Below the pieces are notes generated by a model. That model did not search any database, was not told the origin of the DNA, and saw only the letters and a program-made list of their open reading frames with translations. Of a stretch of 64,000 nucleotides of DNA, positions 11,761 to 24,911 are shown in pieces. The position numbers were made by a program, and so were the translations under genes. This DNA comes from Cocos nucifera. Taxonomy: Eukaryota > Streptophyta > Magnoliopsida > Arecales > Arecaceae. Numbering within the stretch: the first letter of the stretch is position 1; every line of letters begins with the position of its first letter. The stretch covers positions 147,464 to 211,463 of the forward strand of contig QRFJ01001914.1 of NCBI GenBank assembly GCA_006176705.1, given 5' to 3'.

Positions 11761-14205
11761 TGTTGAAAAATGTCCCAAAGTCAATCCTCAGCCTATTGAA
11801 TAAAATATTCATTTTGGTATTTTTCATCACGAGTCTACTTCTAATGAACTTCTATGTTGTGATGAAGTCCTTAGGACTATTTAGATTCAATAAAAAGAGT
11901 ATTTATCGATTAGTCCCTAAAATTATTTGCGACCAAATGATAGTTGTTAATCAGAATGATAACGTTTATCGAGTATAGGTTATTATGTGCCACATAGATT
12001 GGTTGTTCTCTTAACCAAGGAGTATGGAGATACTAGTATGGCATACAGGTGAAATATAAGGATACATCATCATTAAACATGACCAACTTCGAAGCATTCT
12101 ACTATCGAGAATTGCTCTAATAAGATATGGGTATAAGTATCCCTTGGACCTGAGATCGCCATGATGGCTTGCAAGCAACTCATTGTGCTTTGATGCTGGA
12201 CTATCTAAACTTTTAATTCAGTGATAGAAGGTTTCTAGGCATAGTCAAGTACTTATAAAATTGGTGAATAATCAAGATGGGATTGACCACTCTACGAGTT
12301 TTAAGATAATGTATTGTTGTATTTTAATTTAGCAAAACCTTGGCCAGGATAATCCATGAGATAGATTTGGTATTTTAAAATATAATGTAGATGACCTACT
12401 CAGGATTGATAGTTAAATCCTAAGTCATTCTATGAGCATTTAGGTCAAGAAGATAAATTATGTAGAAATCATATCCATATGAGTTTTAAAAGTATTGCTT
12501 TATATATTCGACCTATCCGATCGTTAGGTACCATTGCTAGATGATCACTTTAATTGATACAAAAATTTATTTCTATGCTACCAGCTTAGATTCAAACCTA
12601 TGGGATCATACATATTAGATGTCTTAATCTGATCAGATGGTTGATCAATGATTAAGAATCATTTTAGGATTAAACATTCAATATGATTGATGTTTGATCT
12701 AGTGCAAGTATTGTAGGAAGATCGATTAGCAATTAGATTATTAATTAGCTCAATTTGATTGAGATAAAAGGTTGAGATCAAGTCTAATTAAATATAATTT
12801 AATTAGTTTTGGTTTGGACTTGATTGGATCAAGTCCAATTGATTTATTGGATAAGCCAATTGTAAGAGAAAATAATTTTTAGTTGAACTAGAATTTGAGT
12901 GCACCTAATTTCTAATTTGATTAAAAAATTAAATTAAAATTAAATTAAATTTAATCTAATTTAATTAGATTTTTAATTAAGTTAGGAATACCATTAATTA
13001 GGTTGCATCAAGATCTATTTTAATTGGGCTAAAGATTTGGTTTGACTAGTCAAAGCATGAAGTCCTAGTTAGACCAGGACTCCTCCCTTATGCCATCTTT
13101 CCTTTCTCCATGCCCTTTCCATAGATTTTTTCATATAGAATCTGATTTCTAAAGAGGCTCCATGCTAATACTTGCCCCTATATCCCTCTTAGATGGTTTG
13201 TGGTTTTAGATTTGATCAAAACTAAGAAGTAGTGATAATCTAGACTCTATTAGAGAGTTTGGATAAACCAAAACTCTTATCCAATTATGGTGCCAATTAA
13301 TCTAATTTATTTTTAATATTTTAATGAAAAAAAAGGATTTATTTGTGCACCATGTCCTAGTTTCCACACCATAAAATAAAGAGGGGGTGCCCAAGAGTTG
13401 GGCACCCCAATCCTAGTCTCTTTTGGACTCTCTATCTAAATGTTTGACCTAGACAAGGACTCTTCTCTAACTCTTCATATAAAGAAAGTTAGGCCATGAT
13501 TTTTTTAGAGTTTATAGACCTAAGAGAGAGGGCTTAGGCATAGAGACCTTGGGTGCATCAGGGTTGAGGGTGTGGGATTTTGTAAAGGCATAAATTATTG
13601 TACCTAAGTGAGAGGAAAGGCCTAGAGAAGAAGGGTCTTCTCTAGGTTTTGTGTTTCAAATTTTCTTCCATAAATTTTTTAAGAGAAAAACATGGGAAGA
13701 AGGCTTCTTCCAGATCCTCCCTTCTCCTTTGGTCCTTAAAGAGTTCAAATCAATTGAAGAAGGAGATTTGGCATCAACTATTGATGAAGGATCAGTGCAG
13801 TGCTAGCACACTGTGCTGATTTTTAGATTGTTAGACTTCGGATCATGATCAAAGCTTCGTGCGAACTTTTCATAGAAGCCGGATGCATATGCGGCTCAAA
13901 GCGACAACTTCAGCCTCAGATCAATAAGTTAAGATCCTAACTTGTCAAAGGTAAGAGAGATTCGATCTCTTTCTTCCACTAAATCAGATCTAATATTTTA
14001 ATTTGATGGTGATATGATCAACATCATGATTTTGTATTTTATTTAATTTTCAAATTTATATGCATGCTTTGATCATATCATTAAATTCTAAATCTAGGGT
14101 TTATTTGCATATTTCATAGATTAATTGGATAAATCTATAGCTTTTTCTATTAGAATTTTGAAAAAATTTTAAAATACATGCTAGAAATCCTAAACTTTTC
14201 CAACA
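11761..14205 (+). repeat. 3' LTR of the 9960-14205 Copia element
   Basis: It begins TGTTG, 13 bp after the pol stop and a short purine run, and ends CAACA; the 5-bp termini are perfect inverted repeats. At 2445 bp it is unusually long. A TATAAA at 13478 followed by a CT-rich region and a GC-richer R/U5 region fits the promoter. The homologous LTR at 48430-61101 (interrupted) is clearly recognisable but diverged. Reading frames inside, such as 11760-11978, are not genes. Confidence 0.85.
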
Positions 14206-14206
14206 A

Positions 14207-15240
14207 ATGATTGAAGCCATGAGAAAGGCTAAGAACATAGTGAAAGCACCATTACCCTATGGCATGTCTCTTACTAGAATATTTAGAAGCCTTGGGATAG
14301 ACTTTGAAGGAGAGGCTGCTACTTACCCTGCCCAAACTGACACCTACAAGGCCAACTCTTTGCGATGCATGGGTTATACAAAAGTAGGTGATCGTTGGAC
14401 CAAAGGTTCTGATGCAGTAGAAAAGGAGGATAGAGCTAAGGCGGAAGGATCGTCTTCACACCCCATGACCATAGAGCTTCACCTGATATACAGTTTGTTT
14501 CTGATCATGAGGTTGGTTTTTAAGAGGCAGTTGTAGGGACTTCTTTTGAGCCACGATCTGAGCATCGACATTATCATTCTACTATCAAACTTGCTGATGA
14601 TTAGATTTAGACTCTTACACAGGAGGTTGCTAGTATCATCATGTTAGCTTGAGGAACTAATAAAGGGGAGAGTACATACTTGGTATGTTTTACTGATTAC
14701 TCTATAGTTCCTCACATTACTACCGTGATCTCCGATATGAGTGTGAAGCTTGAGCACTTAGTTCAGACTATTACTGCTCTCAGTTTTAGATTTTTGGATT
14801 TGGTGAGAGAGGTCAAGAGTCTTTCACTTCCTACTTACTGGAATTTAGGAGATTCCACTTAGATTTCAGATTTATCAATTGAAGCTGGGAGACTTCATGG
14901 CTTGATGGAGTCAAGGATCATAGCTTTGAGGGAGGAGATCAGAGGTTCTAGTGAAACTACTGCTGGGATTCGCTCACTCATACAATCATTATCGAGAGCC
15001 TTGGGGCAACTTAATTCAATCAGACTTATCCTTTTATCCTAGTCTTCCTAGGCTATCAAGCCATCACATCCATCTACTCGTGTCGATTCTTCAATCCAGG
15101 AATGAGGCAGACGTGGTCAAAGTCATCCTCGTAGCTTTGCTCCTGACACTCCACACCATATCACCGATTCTGACCCTGACACTGACTCTGGATCCAAACG
15201 ATTCAACCTTTAGATCTTGTTTAGTTCTTTTTTTATATAG
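14207..15240 (+). pseudogene. env-like / plant transposon protein region of the SIRE-like element
   Basis: The first frame (14207-14536, 109 codons) contains AMRKAKNIVKAPLPYGMSLT, a pattern resembling the 'putative plant transposon protein' domain found downstream of pol in SIRE-type and similar plant elements. A stop and frame change follow. The stretch 14680-14862 and the sequence to about 15000 are helix-prone (LEHLVQTITAL, LSIEAGRLHGLMESRI, IRSLIQSLSRAL) and look like a coiled coil. A Ser/Pro/Asp-rich tail (near 15110-15190) follows. The N-terminus is lost at the junction. Whether the family ever acts as an envelope is unproven; assignment is by resemblance only. Confidence 0.5.
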
Positions 15241-16006
15241 TTAGATTTATGTATTTCTAGTAGTTTATGACTTGTGTATTTTGGTAACTCTTGGATGATG
15301 TATTTTGGTTAAATATGCTTATGACCCTTCAGTTGCATTTTGGATATTTGACTTGTTATGTCTTATAATACTCCATGACTTTGGCTTATTTTTGTATGAA
15401 AGTCTATGAATTATGAATCATATCTTTTGTGACATCTTCTATCCTGCATTACTTATAATTGTTGTTTGTAATTGTAATATCCAATGTATCCTATATTTTT
15501 GTGGGGGGGCTGTATATTGCATCTTTTTTATTTTTAGGGGGAGTATTGTTTTAAATTAATTTGCTTTTCTCTTCCCTCCTTGATGATGTCAAAAATGGGG
15601 AGTGATATAGCATGTCCTACATGCAATGGTATAAGCAAATGATATAAGCAATAGTCAAAGTCACCAATTGCTAAAGTTTCATACATGTTTCATACTTAAA
15701 TACTCAAGTTTTATACTACAATGTTAAAGGTTTATACTTAATTGCCAAAAATTTTCATTCTTGGATGCTATATGTTCAAATTACAGAATTTTCTATGAAA
15801 AATGCCAAATAGTGGATATTATAAATGCTAAAACTCTCTAAACCATATTAATGAAACAATATCCTAATTAGATGTATTGAACTAATCACTTATATATAAT
15901 TGTTTTGAGCTCCTTCATTTCAAATGGCATCTTTCTCTTCAATATTAAATTTACTTCATTATTTGCTTACACTCAGTTATTTTGTCATCATCAAAAAGAG
16001 AGAGAT
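15241..16006 (+). other. Non-coding 3' internal region of the SIRE-like element
   Basis: There is no credible coding sequence. The region is T-rich and carries G-rich runs at 15508-15514 and 15537-15542, an 'aaaaatggggagtg' purine block near 15590, and the polypurine tract immediately before the LTR. Confidence 0.6.
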
Positions 16007-17263
16007 TATTGTCCATAGGATTAATTTTGATGAGCACAAAATAATTGAGAGGGGTACTAATAATTTTTATCCTTAGAGATATTTTAAAAATTATTTCAAG
16101 AATTTCAAAAACTTTTGTATTAAAAGAATTGGTTAGAGATGATCAAAATAGCAATTTTCTTAAGTTGGAGATAAAATTAAAGTTTTTCAAAGCCTCAAGA
16201 ACTTTCAAGATGACATCAATTCATTTGGAGATATTCTAAAATTTTTTGAAAGCTCAAAAATGAAGAAATGGTGGTTTGGACAAAAAGGGATGACCCCTAG
16301 GTCGATCCTTTTTGATTTGGCGTGCTAGCACGCAAGGCTGAAAATGGCATGCTGAAAAGGGCAACCCTTGAGTCATCCTATGAAAAAGGGGCAACCCATG
16401 GGTCATCCCCTGCAGGTCCTGCATACAGAATAGAAACTGGTGTTTTATTGCCTGTTGCAAAAGGGGCATCCCATGGGACGATCCTTTTCCAAGGGTCACC
16501 TCCTATAGCGAAAAATCCTGTAATAGCTACTTTCTTTTCCATTTTGGTGTATTTAATGCTACCCAAATTATCTCCAATGACTATTGTTCATTTTTCAACA
16601 TTGATTGAAGGTTTAAAAATATTCAAAAGAAGAAAAAATAAAAAAAATTAATAAAATATTCTGCTCAAAAAAATCTCAGTCCTAAGCAATAAAAGCATTG
16701 ACTTCAAGTTCAACCACTTTTATAACGCTTATTCAATTCTTCAATCTTTTCGAGAGGATTTCCAAAAGCTTCTTCTAATCTGTGTAAAAGTATTTAAAGG
16801 TTTATTGTGCTCTTTAAGAAGCTTATTGTGCTGAACATTGTATTCCTTTTCATGTCATGTTCATTATTTTGGTGTTCAAGTTTTGAGGGGTTCTAAAGCT
16901 TGAAAAGATTGATCTGAATCTTAAATCGAAATATTTTAGATTGACTTACACCTAAAAAATAAGTGTCTAACTTGGGATAGCTAGGGTCGGAGCATCCAAT
17001 GTTATATTTGATTTAAATATGAATAGTGAATTGAAATTTTCAAGTAGGAGCTTGAGAAGTGGATGTAGATATAAAGTTGGCACCGAACCACTATAAATTC
17101 TCTTATTTGTGTTGATCTCTCTCTCTTCTTATTTGCTCTATTGTGTTGACTACCTCCTTTTTAAATTAAGCTCTTGCACATTACTTGCTTCACTAATCCC
17201 ACTTTACTTAAAATATCAAATGCACATCTTGCAATTTTGTTTTTTACCTAAATTTGGGCAACA
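16007..17263 (+). repeat. 3' LTR of the SIRE-like element
   Basis: It begins TATTG (TGTTG with one change) right after a purine tract and ends GGGCAACA; length is 1257 bp. A tandem block at about 16365-16500 repeats 'ggcaacccttgagtcatcc / ggcaacccatgggtcatcc / ggcatcccatgggacgatcc' every 35-70 bp. The 'accgaaccactataaat' block near 17083 is the counterpart of the minus-strand copy near 19105. Because this is the 3' LTR, the sequence after 17263 is flanking DNA. Confidence 0.75.
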
Positions 17264-17860
17264 CTAACATCTAGTGTGGATGGGATCATGGACTGTAGGC
17301 AGAATGATTAAGACCTAGAAATATTTTTTATTTAAAATAAATATTATGCAATTAACATGAAATGGAATTTGAAAATAATGTTGGACATGTTTATTCAAAT
17401 TAAAAGTTTTAAGTATCCAATGGTATTTTAAATCTTGCATGATTTTGTGGGTAAAATCCTGCCAAATATGCGGCCATCTTTCCCATGTTTGCTTATGCTA
17501 TTAACATGGGGTGTAATAGATTAAATGGTATTAGAGTCAACCCAGCGCATAGTTTATATGGACAAAGGGATACTGTAGCATGGTTCATTTGAGCTGACCA
17601 TGGCCAATCATATGTTTATGAATAGATGCATGGATTTAAACATTTAGCCTAGCGAGAACGTCATTGCTTAAACAGAGGGAGTATATGAGGACCTATATGG
17701 GTGTATATTTAGTTACATATTGGCTATTCGCTGGAAAGATTTTGGGTACTTATATATAGACAAAGGATCCAAATAATATTTTTTGGCCAATCTTTTTAAG
17801 TAAAGTCCTAGGTCATTATAGTGATCCCATGTAGGTATGATCATAATACATACTTTCATT
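17264..17860. other. Unassigned flanking DNA
   Basis: I see no gene, tRNA or recognisable element here. It is AT-rich with scattered stops on both strands. Confidence 0.4.
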
Positions 17861-18850
17861 TGCAAAATTGTTATGACAAATATTGATGCAAATATTACAT
17901 TTGTATACTTATTAGGACTAGAGAAATGAAAGAAAGTTAAGAAGAATTTCTCATATGTTTAAATGAAAAGGCACAAATTGAAATCTAAAATTGAAAGCAA
18001 AAAAATTATAAGTCAAAGACAAATTTTTTATAATAAAATATTTAACATAAAAAAAATAATATATAAATTTAAGATATATGAAAACATATAGAGAACTAAG
18101 AAAGTGCTGTGCACTAATATGCCCAAAGGGGAAAAATTACTGTATAAAAAATGAAAGCACAAATATGAGAGTTAGTTGTGATTAAAGATTCAAGTCCTCG
18201 TGTGCCACCATGATGAATATCATCCCATGTTTTAGAATATGACCATCCTTTCATTGTTCCAGGGTTCTAATCAACACATCTGAGGACATCCCCTATTCCA
18301 AGCATTAGGATGAAGTGGACGGCAGCACATCCTATTCGTCTGATTTCATGGAAAATTCCATGAGATTTAAAACCTTGGTTGTGATAGAGAATTAGATAAA
18401 AAGTGCATTATTCAGAAACCTACTTTTGTTAAAGGTTTTTTGGGATTGATTGGTTAAAATATGGAGAAATATCAATACTTTTGCATATTTATTAGGATTG
18501 AAAAAAGAAGAAAATTGAAAAGAGTTCAATGTCAATGAATTCAACTGAGAAGGAATAATTTTATTTTAAGCAATGGGAAGGCATAAATTAATATCTAAAA
18601 GTTGAAATATGAAGCAATTAAAATATAAAGAATATAAAGAAAATTTAAGAAATGTTAAGAAAAAATTGAGAACTAGAAAAATATCTTCTACTAATATACT
18701 TAAAAGGAATAACACAAACTAATATCTAAAAATGAGTGCAAATTAGAGAGTTACCTAAACAAGCAGTTAGATAGGGAATGGACTTAGGAACCTATCTATA
18801 ATATATGTAATTACTTTGAGAATTTTGGGATTGATAAGTGAAAATGCTAA
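17861..18850. repeat. Degenerate tandem array, left half
   Basis: Blocks such as 'tttgtatacttattaggact' (about 17906), 'tttgcatatttattaggatt' (about 18479), 'agaactaagaaagtgctgtgcactaatatg' (about 18093) and 'agaactagaaaaatatcttctactaatata' (about 18671) recur in the same order, with spacings of roughly 390-570 bp. The array continues at 31568 on the other side of the inserted retroelement. Units are strongly diverged and of unequal length. Confidence 0.65.
18846..18850. other. Target-site duplication GCTAA (left)
   Basis: GCTAA directly precedes the left LTR. The same five bases directly follow the right LTR at 31568-31572, which is the expected footprint of one integration event. Confidence 0.85.
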
Positions 18851-19997
18851 TGATGCCCAGAGGTTGCAATGCAAGAGGGGGGGATAAATTGGGTTTCAAA
18901 AAAAAAATTAACCAAATTTACTTTCTAAACAAGGTGTGCTTTAATTTATGCTATCTTTAGTGATTGTGGAATGTGAGCAATAGTATAGCAACAAAATTAA
19001 GATAGCAAAATCAAATTATAAAAATAAAGCAAGAATTAAAAGCATGCAAAGAATGTAAAGAAATAGAAGAGAAAAGCACAAATACAAAAACACCATGATT
19101 TATAGTGGTTCGGTGCAACCCGCACCTACGTCCACTTTTTAAGCTTTTCTTGAAATTTTTACTATAATCCATCTTTGATTATAGTGTGTTTGTTTTTCAG
19201 GCTCACAAATAAACCTAGTTGATTTTCACGGAAGCACCAACTAAAACCTAACATCATTAGTCTTCTGGATTTACTAACAATCCAGTTGGTTTTTCGAGCT
19301 CACCAATCAAAACTTATAATGTCCAATTTTGGGCTTAGATGGATCTAATCCCTAAGTTTTTTTTTTCTCAAAGAAACTTGAAAAAAAATAAAAATATAAT
19401 ATAAGAAGTTCAGCACAAAAATAAAAAATAGAGTTAAAACTCTTTGAGCATAAAGAAGAGGTTGAATAATCGACTCTTTTGAATCTTGGAAACTCTTTTT
19501 TGAGGCTTGAGAGGATGCATGAGAAATTATAGAAGATAGCTCTTGAATGTCCTTTGAAATCGCTGCAAAATTCGTCTCTTTTTCTCTTTTATTGATGTGT
19601 AATAGAATCCCTTAGGTTTGAAAAATGATTTCTCTCTCTAAATCCCTTAGTCCTATTTTTTAATTGATTTTCTACCTTTAAATACTTTTGGAGATGGTTG
19701 GAGAGAGATTTCTAGCCGTTGGAAGCACTGAAATAGCCATTAGGAGTGAAAACTAGCCGTTAGAAAGCTTGCAAAAAAATCTCATTGAAGGCTGTCATGA
19801 ATTTGGAGAGCTCTCGATTTCTTAGCGAGAGCTTTCGAGAATTTTTAAGATATCTCGATTTCACAGCAAGAGCTCTCGAGAATTTTTGAGAGCTCTCGAT
19901 CTTAGAATACAGAAATGAGGTTTCTATTTTCTGAAATGGAGAGGTCTCATCCAGTTTTGGAGAGGTCTCGAGCCTGTGCTAGGAAAATGTGCAGGAG

Positions 19998-20002
19998 TGC
20001 CA
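19998..20002. other. Target-site duplication TGCCA (left of nested Copia)
   Basis: TGCCA precedes the nested Copia and TGCCG follows it (25485-25489), one mismatch. The unfilled site is visible in the sister LTR near 31155-31175, where 'gcaggagtgcta' runs straight into 'aacagcttggag'. Confidence 0.8.
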
Positions 20003-20589
20003 TGTGAACTCAAAAGTAGCACTCCCAAGTTTTGAAAACATGAGAAGATAGATCATGGAAAGATAGGAACGAGCCGAAAGAAGAATCAGTCTTAATAGTA
20101 AAGTTCAGAAACTATGCCGGCTTACTCTGAGACTGAGCCAGCTCAGTTGGAAACTAGGTCGGCTAGATCTCAGAAAAAAATTCAGATAAAAAGCAGCATT
20201 TTTGGGCTATTGGCATGATACACAACTAGGTCGGCTCAATCTGGGACTGAGCTAATCCAGTTGTAGGTTAGCCGGCTCAGTCTGAAATTGGGTCGGCTCG
20301 GTTTTTATGGGTTATTATTTTATGTATGTGGGTTGTTTGGATTTGAAAAGTTTTTCTATGAGCTTGGGCTTGATCCTTTGTAAAGTATATATATTAAAAA
20401 TAGATCAAGATTGTAAGAGTGCTGAAGTATAATGAATAAAAACTCTTTTCTTTTAAATTTTTTTTCTTCTCTATTTCTTGATTTATTTGATTGTGCTTTC
20501 ACATTAATCTCTGAGAAGTACTTTCTGATTACTTGGCTAATCACCGACGGTCACATCGATCCATATGGGAAGAGCGCATATTTCCAATA
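20003..20589 (+). repeat. 5' LTR of the nested Copia
   Basis: It starts TGTGAACTC and ends at 'tttccaata' (CA mutated to TA), 587 bp. TATA-like 'agtatatatatt' lies near 20383. The U3 part (20100-20310) is built of short repeated 'gtcggctc..gagactgagccagctcagttgg' blocks that can pair with each other. Confidence 0.9.
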
Positions 20590-20591
20590 TT

Positions 20592-20603
20592 TGGTATCAG
20601 AGT
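20592..20603 (+). other. Primer-binding site of the nested Copia
   Basis: TGGTATCAGAGT lies two bases after the LTR and is complementary, but for the last base, to the 3' end of initiator tRNA-Met. Confidence 0.88.
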
Positions 20604-20859
20604 GGAGTTGCATGAAAGGAAGGAAGACACCTAGGGTTTACTACATTCAAGATCTGTTGCATTAGATTTTATCCTAAAAACTTTTGGTTTGCTTCATAGT
20701 TATCTCTAGATTGAGGTGGAGATTGTTTACATGGAGGAACAATGATACAGAAGTTTGAAAAGATGATTTAGGGCTAGTTAGATTTTTTTGTGAAGGGTAG
20801 TTTTACTGGTGTGTGATCATGAAGGATATTAGGAATCTGTTCTTGACTTGTTTGAAGTC

Positions 20860-23800
20860 ATGAAATCAAGTGGATTCAAGGTGGATTTTGAGAAATTCGA
20901 TGGTAAGAAAAACTTTATCCTATGGCAGCAAAGAGTAAAGGACTTATTGGTTCAGCAGAGGATCTACAAAGTCTTGATAAAAGAAAGGCCGAAAAAGATC
21001 AGTGCTGAGGATTAGAAAGAGTTGGAGGAAATTGCTTTTAGCACAATCTGGATGTGCTTGGCCGATCAGATTTTGTCCGAGGTTTGCACAGAGACTATGG
21101 TAAAGGAGCTCTGGGAGAGACTGAAGAACACATACATGAAAAAGCGTGGTTGAAGAAATAGCTGTATAGTCTGAGGATGTTCGAAGGTGGAGATCTTGTT
21201 GCACATATCCAAATGTTCAATCAGGTATGTTCTAAGGTGATGAGTTTGGATGTGAAGATCGACGAGGAGGATCGGACATTGCTGTTATTATGTTCTCTCT
21301 CAGGTTCGTATGATGGTCTCATAACAACTTTAGTTTATGGAAAGGAGACCCTAAACTATGAAGAGATTGTTGGTGTGCTCAAATCAAATGAGCAAAGAGA
21401 GAAGATCTGCAAGGGAGACCCTAAGTCTGAGATCTTGGCTATGAATAAAAGATAGGAAAGATCAAAGGAGAAGACAAGAGAAAAATCCAAGGGCAGATCA
21501 AAGTCTCACGTTAGAGGAAGATGACATTAAAATATTATAAATGTTATCAGCCTGGATATCTGAGGAGAGATTTTTCTCTTTTGAAATTAGAAAAAGAGAA
21601 GGCCAGCAAGAAAGATAATACAACTTTTATGAGCAGTGGAGAAGATCTGCTAGTTGTATCAGATGGATCCATAAAGTACGATACTATATTGATATTAGAT
21701 TCAGCATGCTCGCACCACTATACTTCTCATTGGAAGTGATTTGCTACCTACCAGAAGGCCAATGGTAGAAGTGTCACCCTTGGAGATGATCATCCATGCA
21801 AAGTAGCTAGAATTGGCTCTATCAGGATGAGGATATACGATGGGATCATTCATACATTATCAAATATCAGGCATGTATCAGAGTTGAAAAAAAATTTGAT
21901 TTCTTTGGGCTACTTTGAGGAGTAGGATTATGCTTTTAGTAGCCAGGCTGGGAGTGGATGTCTGAAAATTTTTAAGAAAGTGTTGGTGGTGATAAGAGAT
22001 AGAAGACTGAGCAACAATCTTTACAAAATGAAAGGCTCAGTGGTAAATGATAGTGTAGAGGTACTAGCAGCGGCACAGAAGGAGCAGATTTTATATCAGC
22101 TGTGGCACTATCGGATGGGTCATATGAGTGACCATGGGCTCACAGAACTAAGCAAAAGAGGTATGATCCTAGCCCTGAAGAATGAGGACACAGATCTTTG
22201 TGAGCCATGTATCTTTGGCAAACAGCATAGGGTGAAGTTTACCAGAAGTACCAAGCACAATGAGGGAGTACTGGATTTAATGCACTTAGATGTGTGGGGA
22301 CCAGATCCTATATCAGCTAGAGGTGGGGCAAAATACTTTGTTACTTTCATTGATGATTTCTCAAAAAAGGTATGGGTTTATCTGATCAGAGAAAAATCAG
22401 AGGTGTTTGCTCGGTTTAGAGCCTGAAGAGTTGAAGTAAAGGAGTCAGAAAGATAGATAAAGTGTCTGAGGTCGGACAATGGAGGAGAGTATACTAGCCT
22501 GAAGTTCAGAAGGTACTGTGAGGAAAATAGCATCAAATGTCATTACATGGTGAGGTTGGCTCCCCAGCAAAATGCTATCATGGAGAGGATGAACTGGACA
22601 CTGACCAAAAAGACACGAAGTTTGAGGCACAGACATCACTCCTAAAGTTTTTTTGGGATGATGCTCTAACTTTTTCTTATTTTCTTATGAACAGATCCCT
22701 TCATTATAATCTAAATGGAGGCATTTCAGAAAAGGTCTGGAGTGAAAAGAAGGTAGAGCTTGACCACCTAAAAGTCTTCGGTTGCATAGCCTATGCACAT
22801 ATGGAGACAATCAAGAGGAGCAAATTGGATCCAAAATCTCAAAATATGACATTCATAGGGTATCCACAAGGAGTCAAGGGGTACCTACTGTGAAACTCTC
22901 AGACACAGAAGTCAGTGAATAGTGGGGACATTATCTTTGATGAGAAGAGCATCTTGAGGAGGTCTGGGATAGATGAAACTGAAAAGATAAAGATAAACAG
23001 CGGTGGCCAGTCAGAGAATGATGGCATGCAAGTTATATCCACTTACAGGAGTGTTCCTATTGAGGTGGAGCTGGGCAGAAAAGTATTATCTCAGATTGAA
23101 AATCAGCATGGAGGGCCGATAGTTCAGATAGATGTGCGGAGCAGCCACAGACATCAGATAGAAATGTGATAGTAGAAGTGGCTTTGCATAAGCCCCGACA
23201 TACTATTAGGAGATCGATCAGATATGGCATTGATAAGGTTATCTCCTATGCACTCATCACTACTAATGAAGATTCAGAGAATTATGTAGAGGCCATGGAG
23301 AGTGAGGATCATGATTCATGGATGTAGGCCATGATGGAGGAGATGGAATCACTTGAGAAAAATCAGACATTGCAGCTGGTAGATCTTTCAGAGGATGCTC
23401 GACCTATTGGCTCAAAGTGGGTGTTCACAAAAAAAGAAGCACCTTCAGAATAAGATGGAGTCAGATTCAAAGCAAGGTTGGTAGCAAAGGGATACTCACA
23501 AAGGGAAGGGATTGACAACATAAAAATTTTCTCTCCTGTGGTGCATCATACATCCATTCGAGTTTTACTGTCACTGGTGGCACAGCATAACATAGAATTG
23601 GAATAGATGGACGTGAAGACGGCCTTCCTTCATGGAACTTTGGAGGAAATAATCTACATGAAGTAGCCAGATAGTTTCATGGAGATGGGATAGGAAGAAA
23701 GGGTCTGTTTACTCAGAAAGTCTTTGTATGGCTTGAAACAATCCTCTCGTCAGTGATATCGAAGGTTTGATAGCTTTATCTTGAGCCTGGGTTTCAACAG

Positions 23801-24900
23801 ATGTAAATATGATTGTTATGTCTATGTCAAGAATGTAGATGAGGAGGATGTCCTGTACCTATTATTGTATATAGATGATATGCTCATAGCCAGTAGAAGC
23901 ATGGATGCTGTGAAAAGGTTGAAAAGGGCATTATCATCTGAATTTGAGATGAAAAATTTAGGTCCAACTAAAAAAATCCTTAGAATGGAGATTTGCAGAG
24001 ATAGGTGCAAAGGAGTGCTCCATTTATCATAAGAAAAGTATGTCCATAAGGTTCTAGAGAGGTTTGGGATGGAGAAGGCCAAAGCTGCAGAGACACCATT
24101 GCCAAGCCATATGTCTCTCTCCAAGCTACAGTGCCCCCAATTGGAAGAGGAGAGAGAATATATGAAACGAGTCTCTTATGCAAATATTGTAGACAGTGTG
24201 TTGTACACTATGATGTGCTATAGATCAGATATAGCACATGCTATGAGCACAGTTAGTAGATACATGGCTAACCCTGGGAAGAAACACTGAAAAGCATTGA
24301 AATGGATATTGAGATATCTGTATGGAATAAGGAATTATGGTTTGGTATTTGGTGGGCAGCTGAGAGGATTTGGAGAATAATCTATGAAGATGTGTGAAGG
24401 TTCAGATCCTCTGAAAAGATTTCTTGATGCAAATTATGCTGATGATCTTGATACAAGGAGGTCTACTACTGGATATCTCTTCTACGTATATGGTGGACCA
24501 GTGTCTTGGAGATCAATCCTTCAGCCAATCATGGCCTTGTCTACCATAGAGGTCGAGTACATTGGGATAATAGAGGCTGCAAAGAAAGCCCTTTGGCATA
24601 GAAGGCTGATTGATGAGTTGGAGGTAGAGCAGAGCAAGATTACACTATTCAGTGAAAGTCAGAGTGCACTATTATTGGCACAGAACCGAGTCTATCATGC
24701 ACCCATAAAGCATATAGACATGAGGTACCATAGGATTAAAGAGCTGGTGGAGGAAGGTGAAGTGGAACTGATGAAGGTCCATACCAAGAAGAATCAGTCT
24801 AATGCACTCACGAAGATACTCTCTAGAGATAGCTTTCAGATATGTGTGGCACGAATGGATCTGTTGAGAATAGATAAGTTTACAAAGACTTGGAAGCATC
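20860..24900 (+). pseudogene. Decayed gag-pol of the nested Copia
   Basis: The ATG at 20860 opens gag (KFDGKKNFILWQQRVKDLL; CLADQILSEV near 21060). The zinc knuckle near 21530 is damaged (YYKCYQPGYLRRDF, missing its first Cys and the His). Protease has DSAC in place of DSG/DSA near 21700. The pre-integrase zinc finger is present (WHYRMGH and CEPCIFGKQH, 22100-22230), followed by an integrase core (LMHLDVWGPD, FIDDFSKKVWVYL) and RT with an intact YIDD near 23870. RNase H follows (DANYADDLDTRRSTTGYLF near 24430; TIEVEYIG near 24545). The coding frame changes several times (about 21460-21520, 22430-22540, 22900-23780) and contains in-frame stops. It is non-functional. Confidence 0.9.
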
Positions 24901-24911
24901 AAGGTGGAGAA

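Larger units (their letters stand above)
9960..14205 (+). mobile_element. 3' half of a decayed Copia element (family with ~2.4-kb LTR)
   Basis: It starts abruptly after the Gypsy LTR, in the linker between integrase and RT, then holds RT, RNase H and a complete LTR. A second copy of this LTR family flanks and is split by the younger Copia element at 50001-60378. The pol type is close to that of the 50001 element (same RT/RNase H wording), that is the Tork/Angela-like branch of Copia. Gag, protease, integrase and the 5' LTR are not in the window. Confidence 0.85.
14206..17263 (+). mobile_element. 3' end of a SIRE/Maximus-like Copia element
   Basis: It consists of an env-like 3' coding region (14207-15240), a non-coding stretch with a G-rich block near 15500, a polypurine tract (aaaaagagagagat, 15993-16006) and an LTR (16007-17263). 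The LTR start (TATTGTCCATAGGATTAATT) and the 'caccgaaccactataaat' block near 17080 recur, in the opposite orientation, in the minus-strand element at 18851-31567. Both therefore belong to one lineage. The left side is cut by the Copia LTR ending at 14205. Confidence 0.7.
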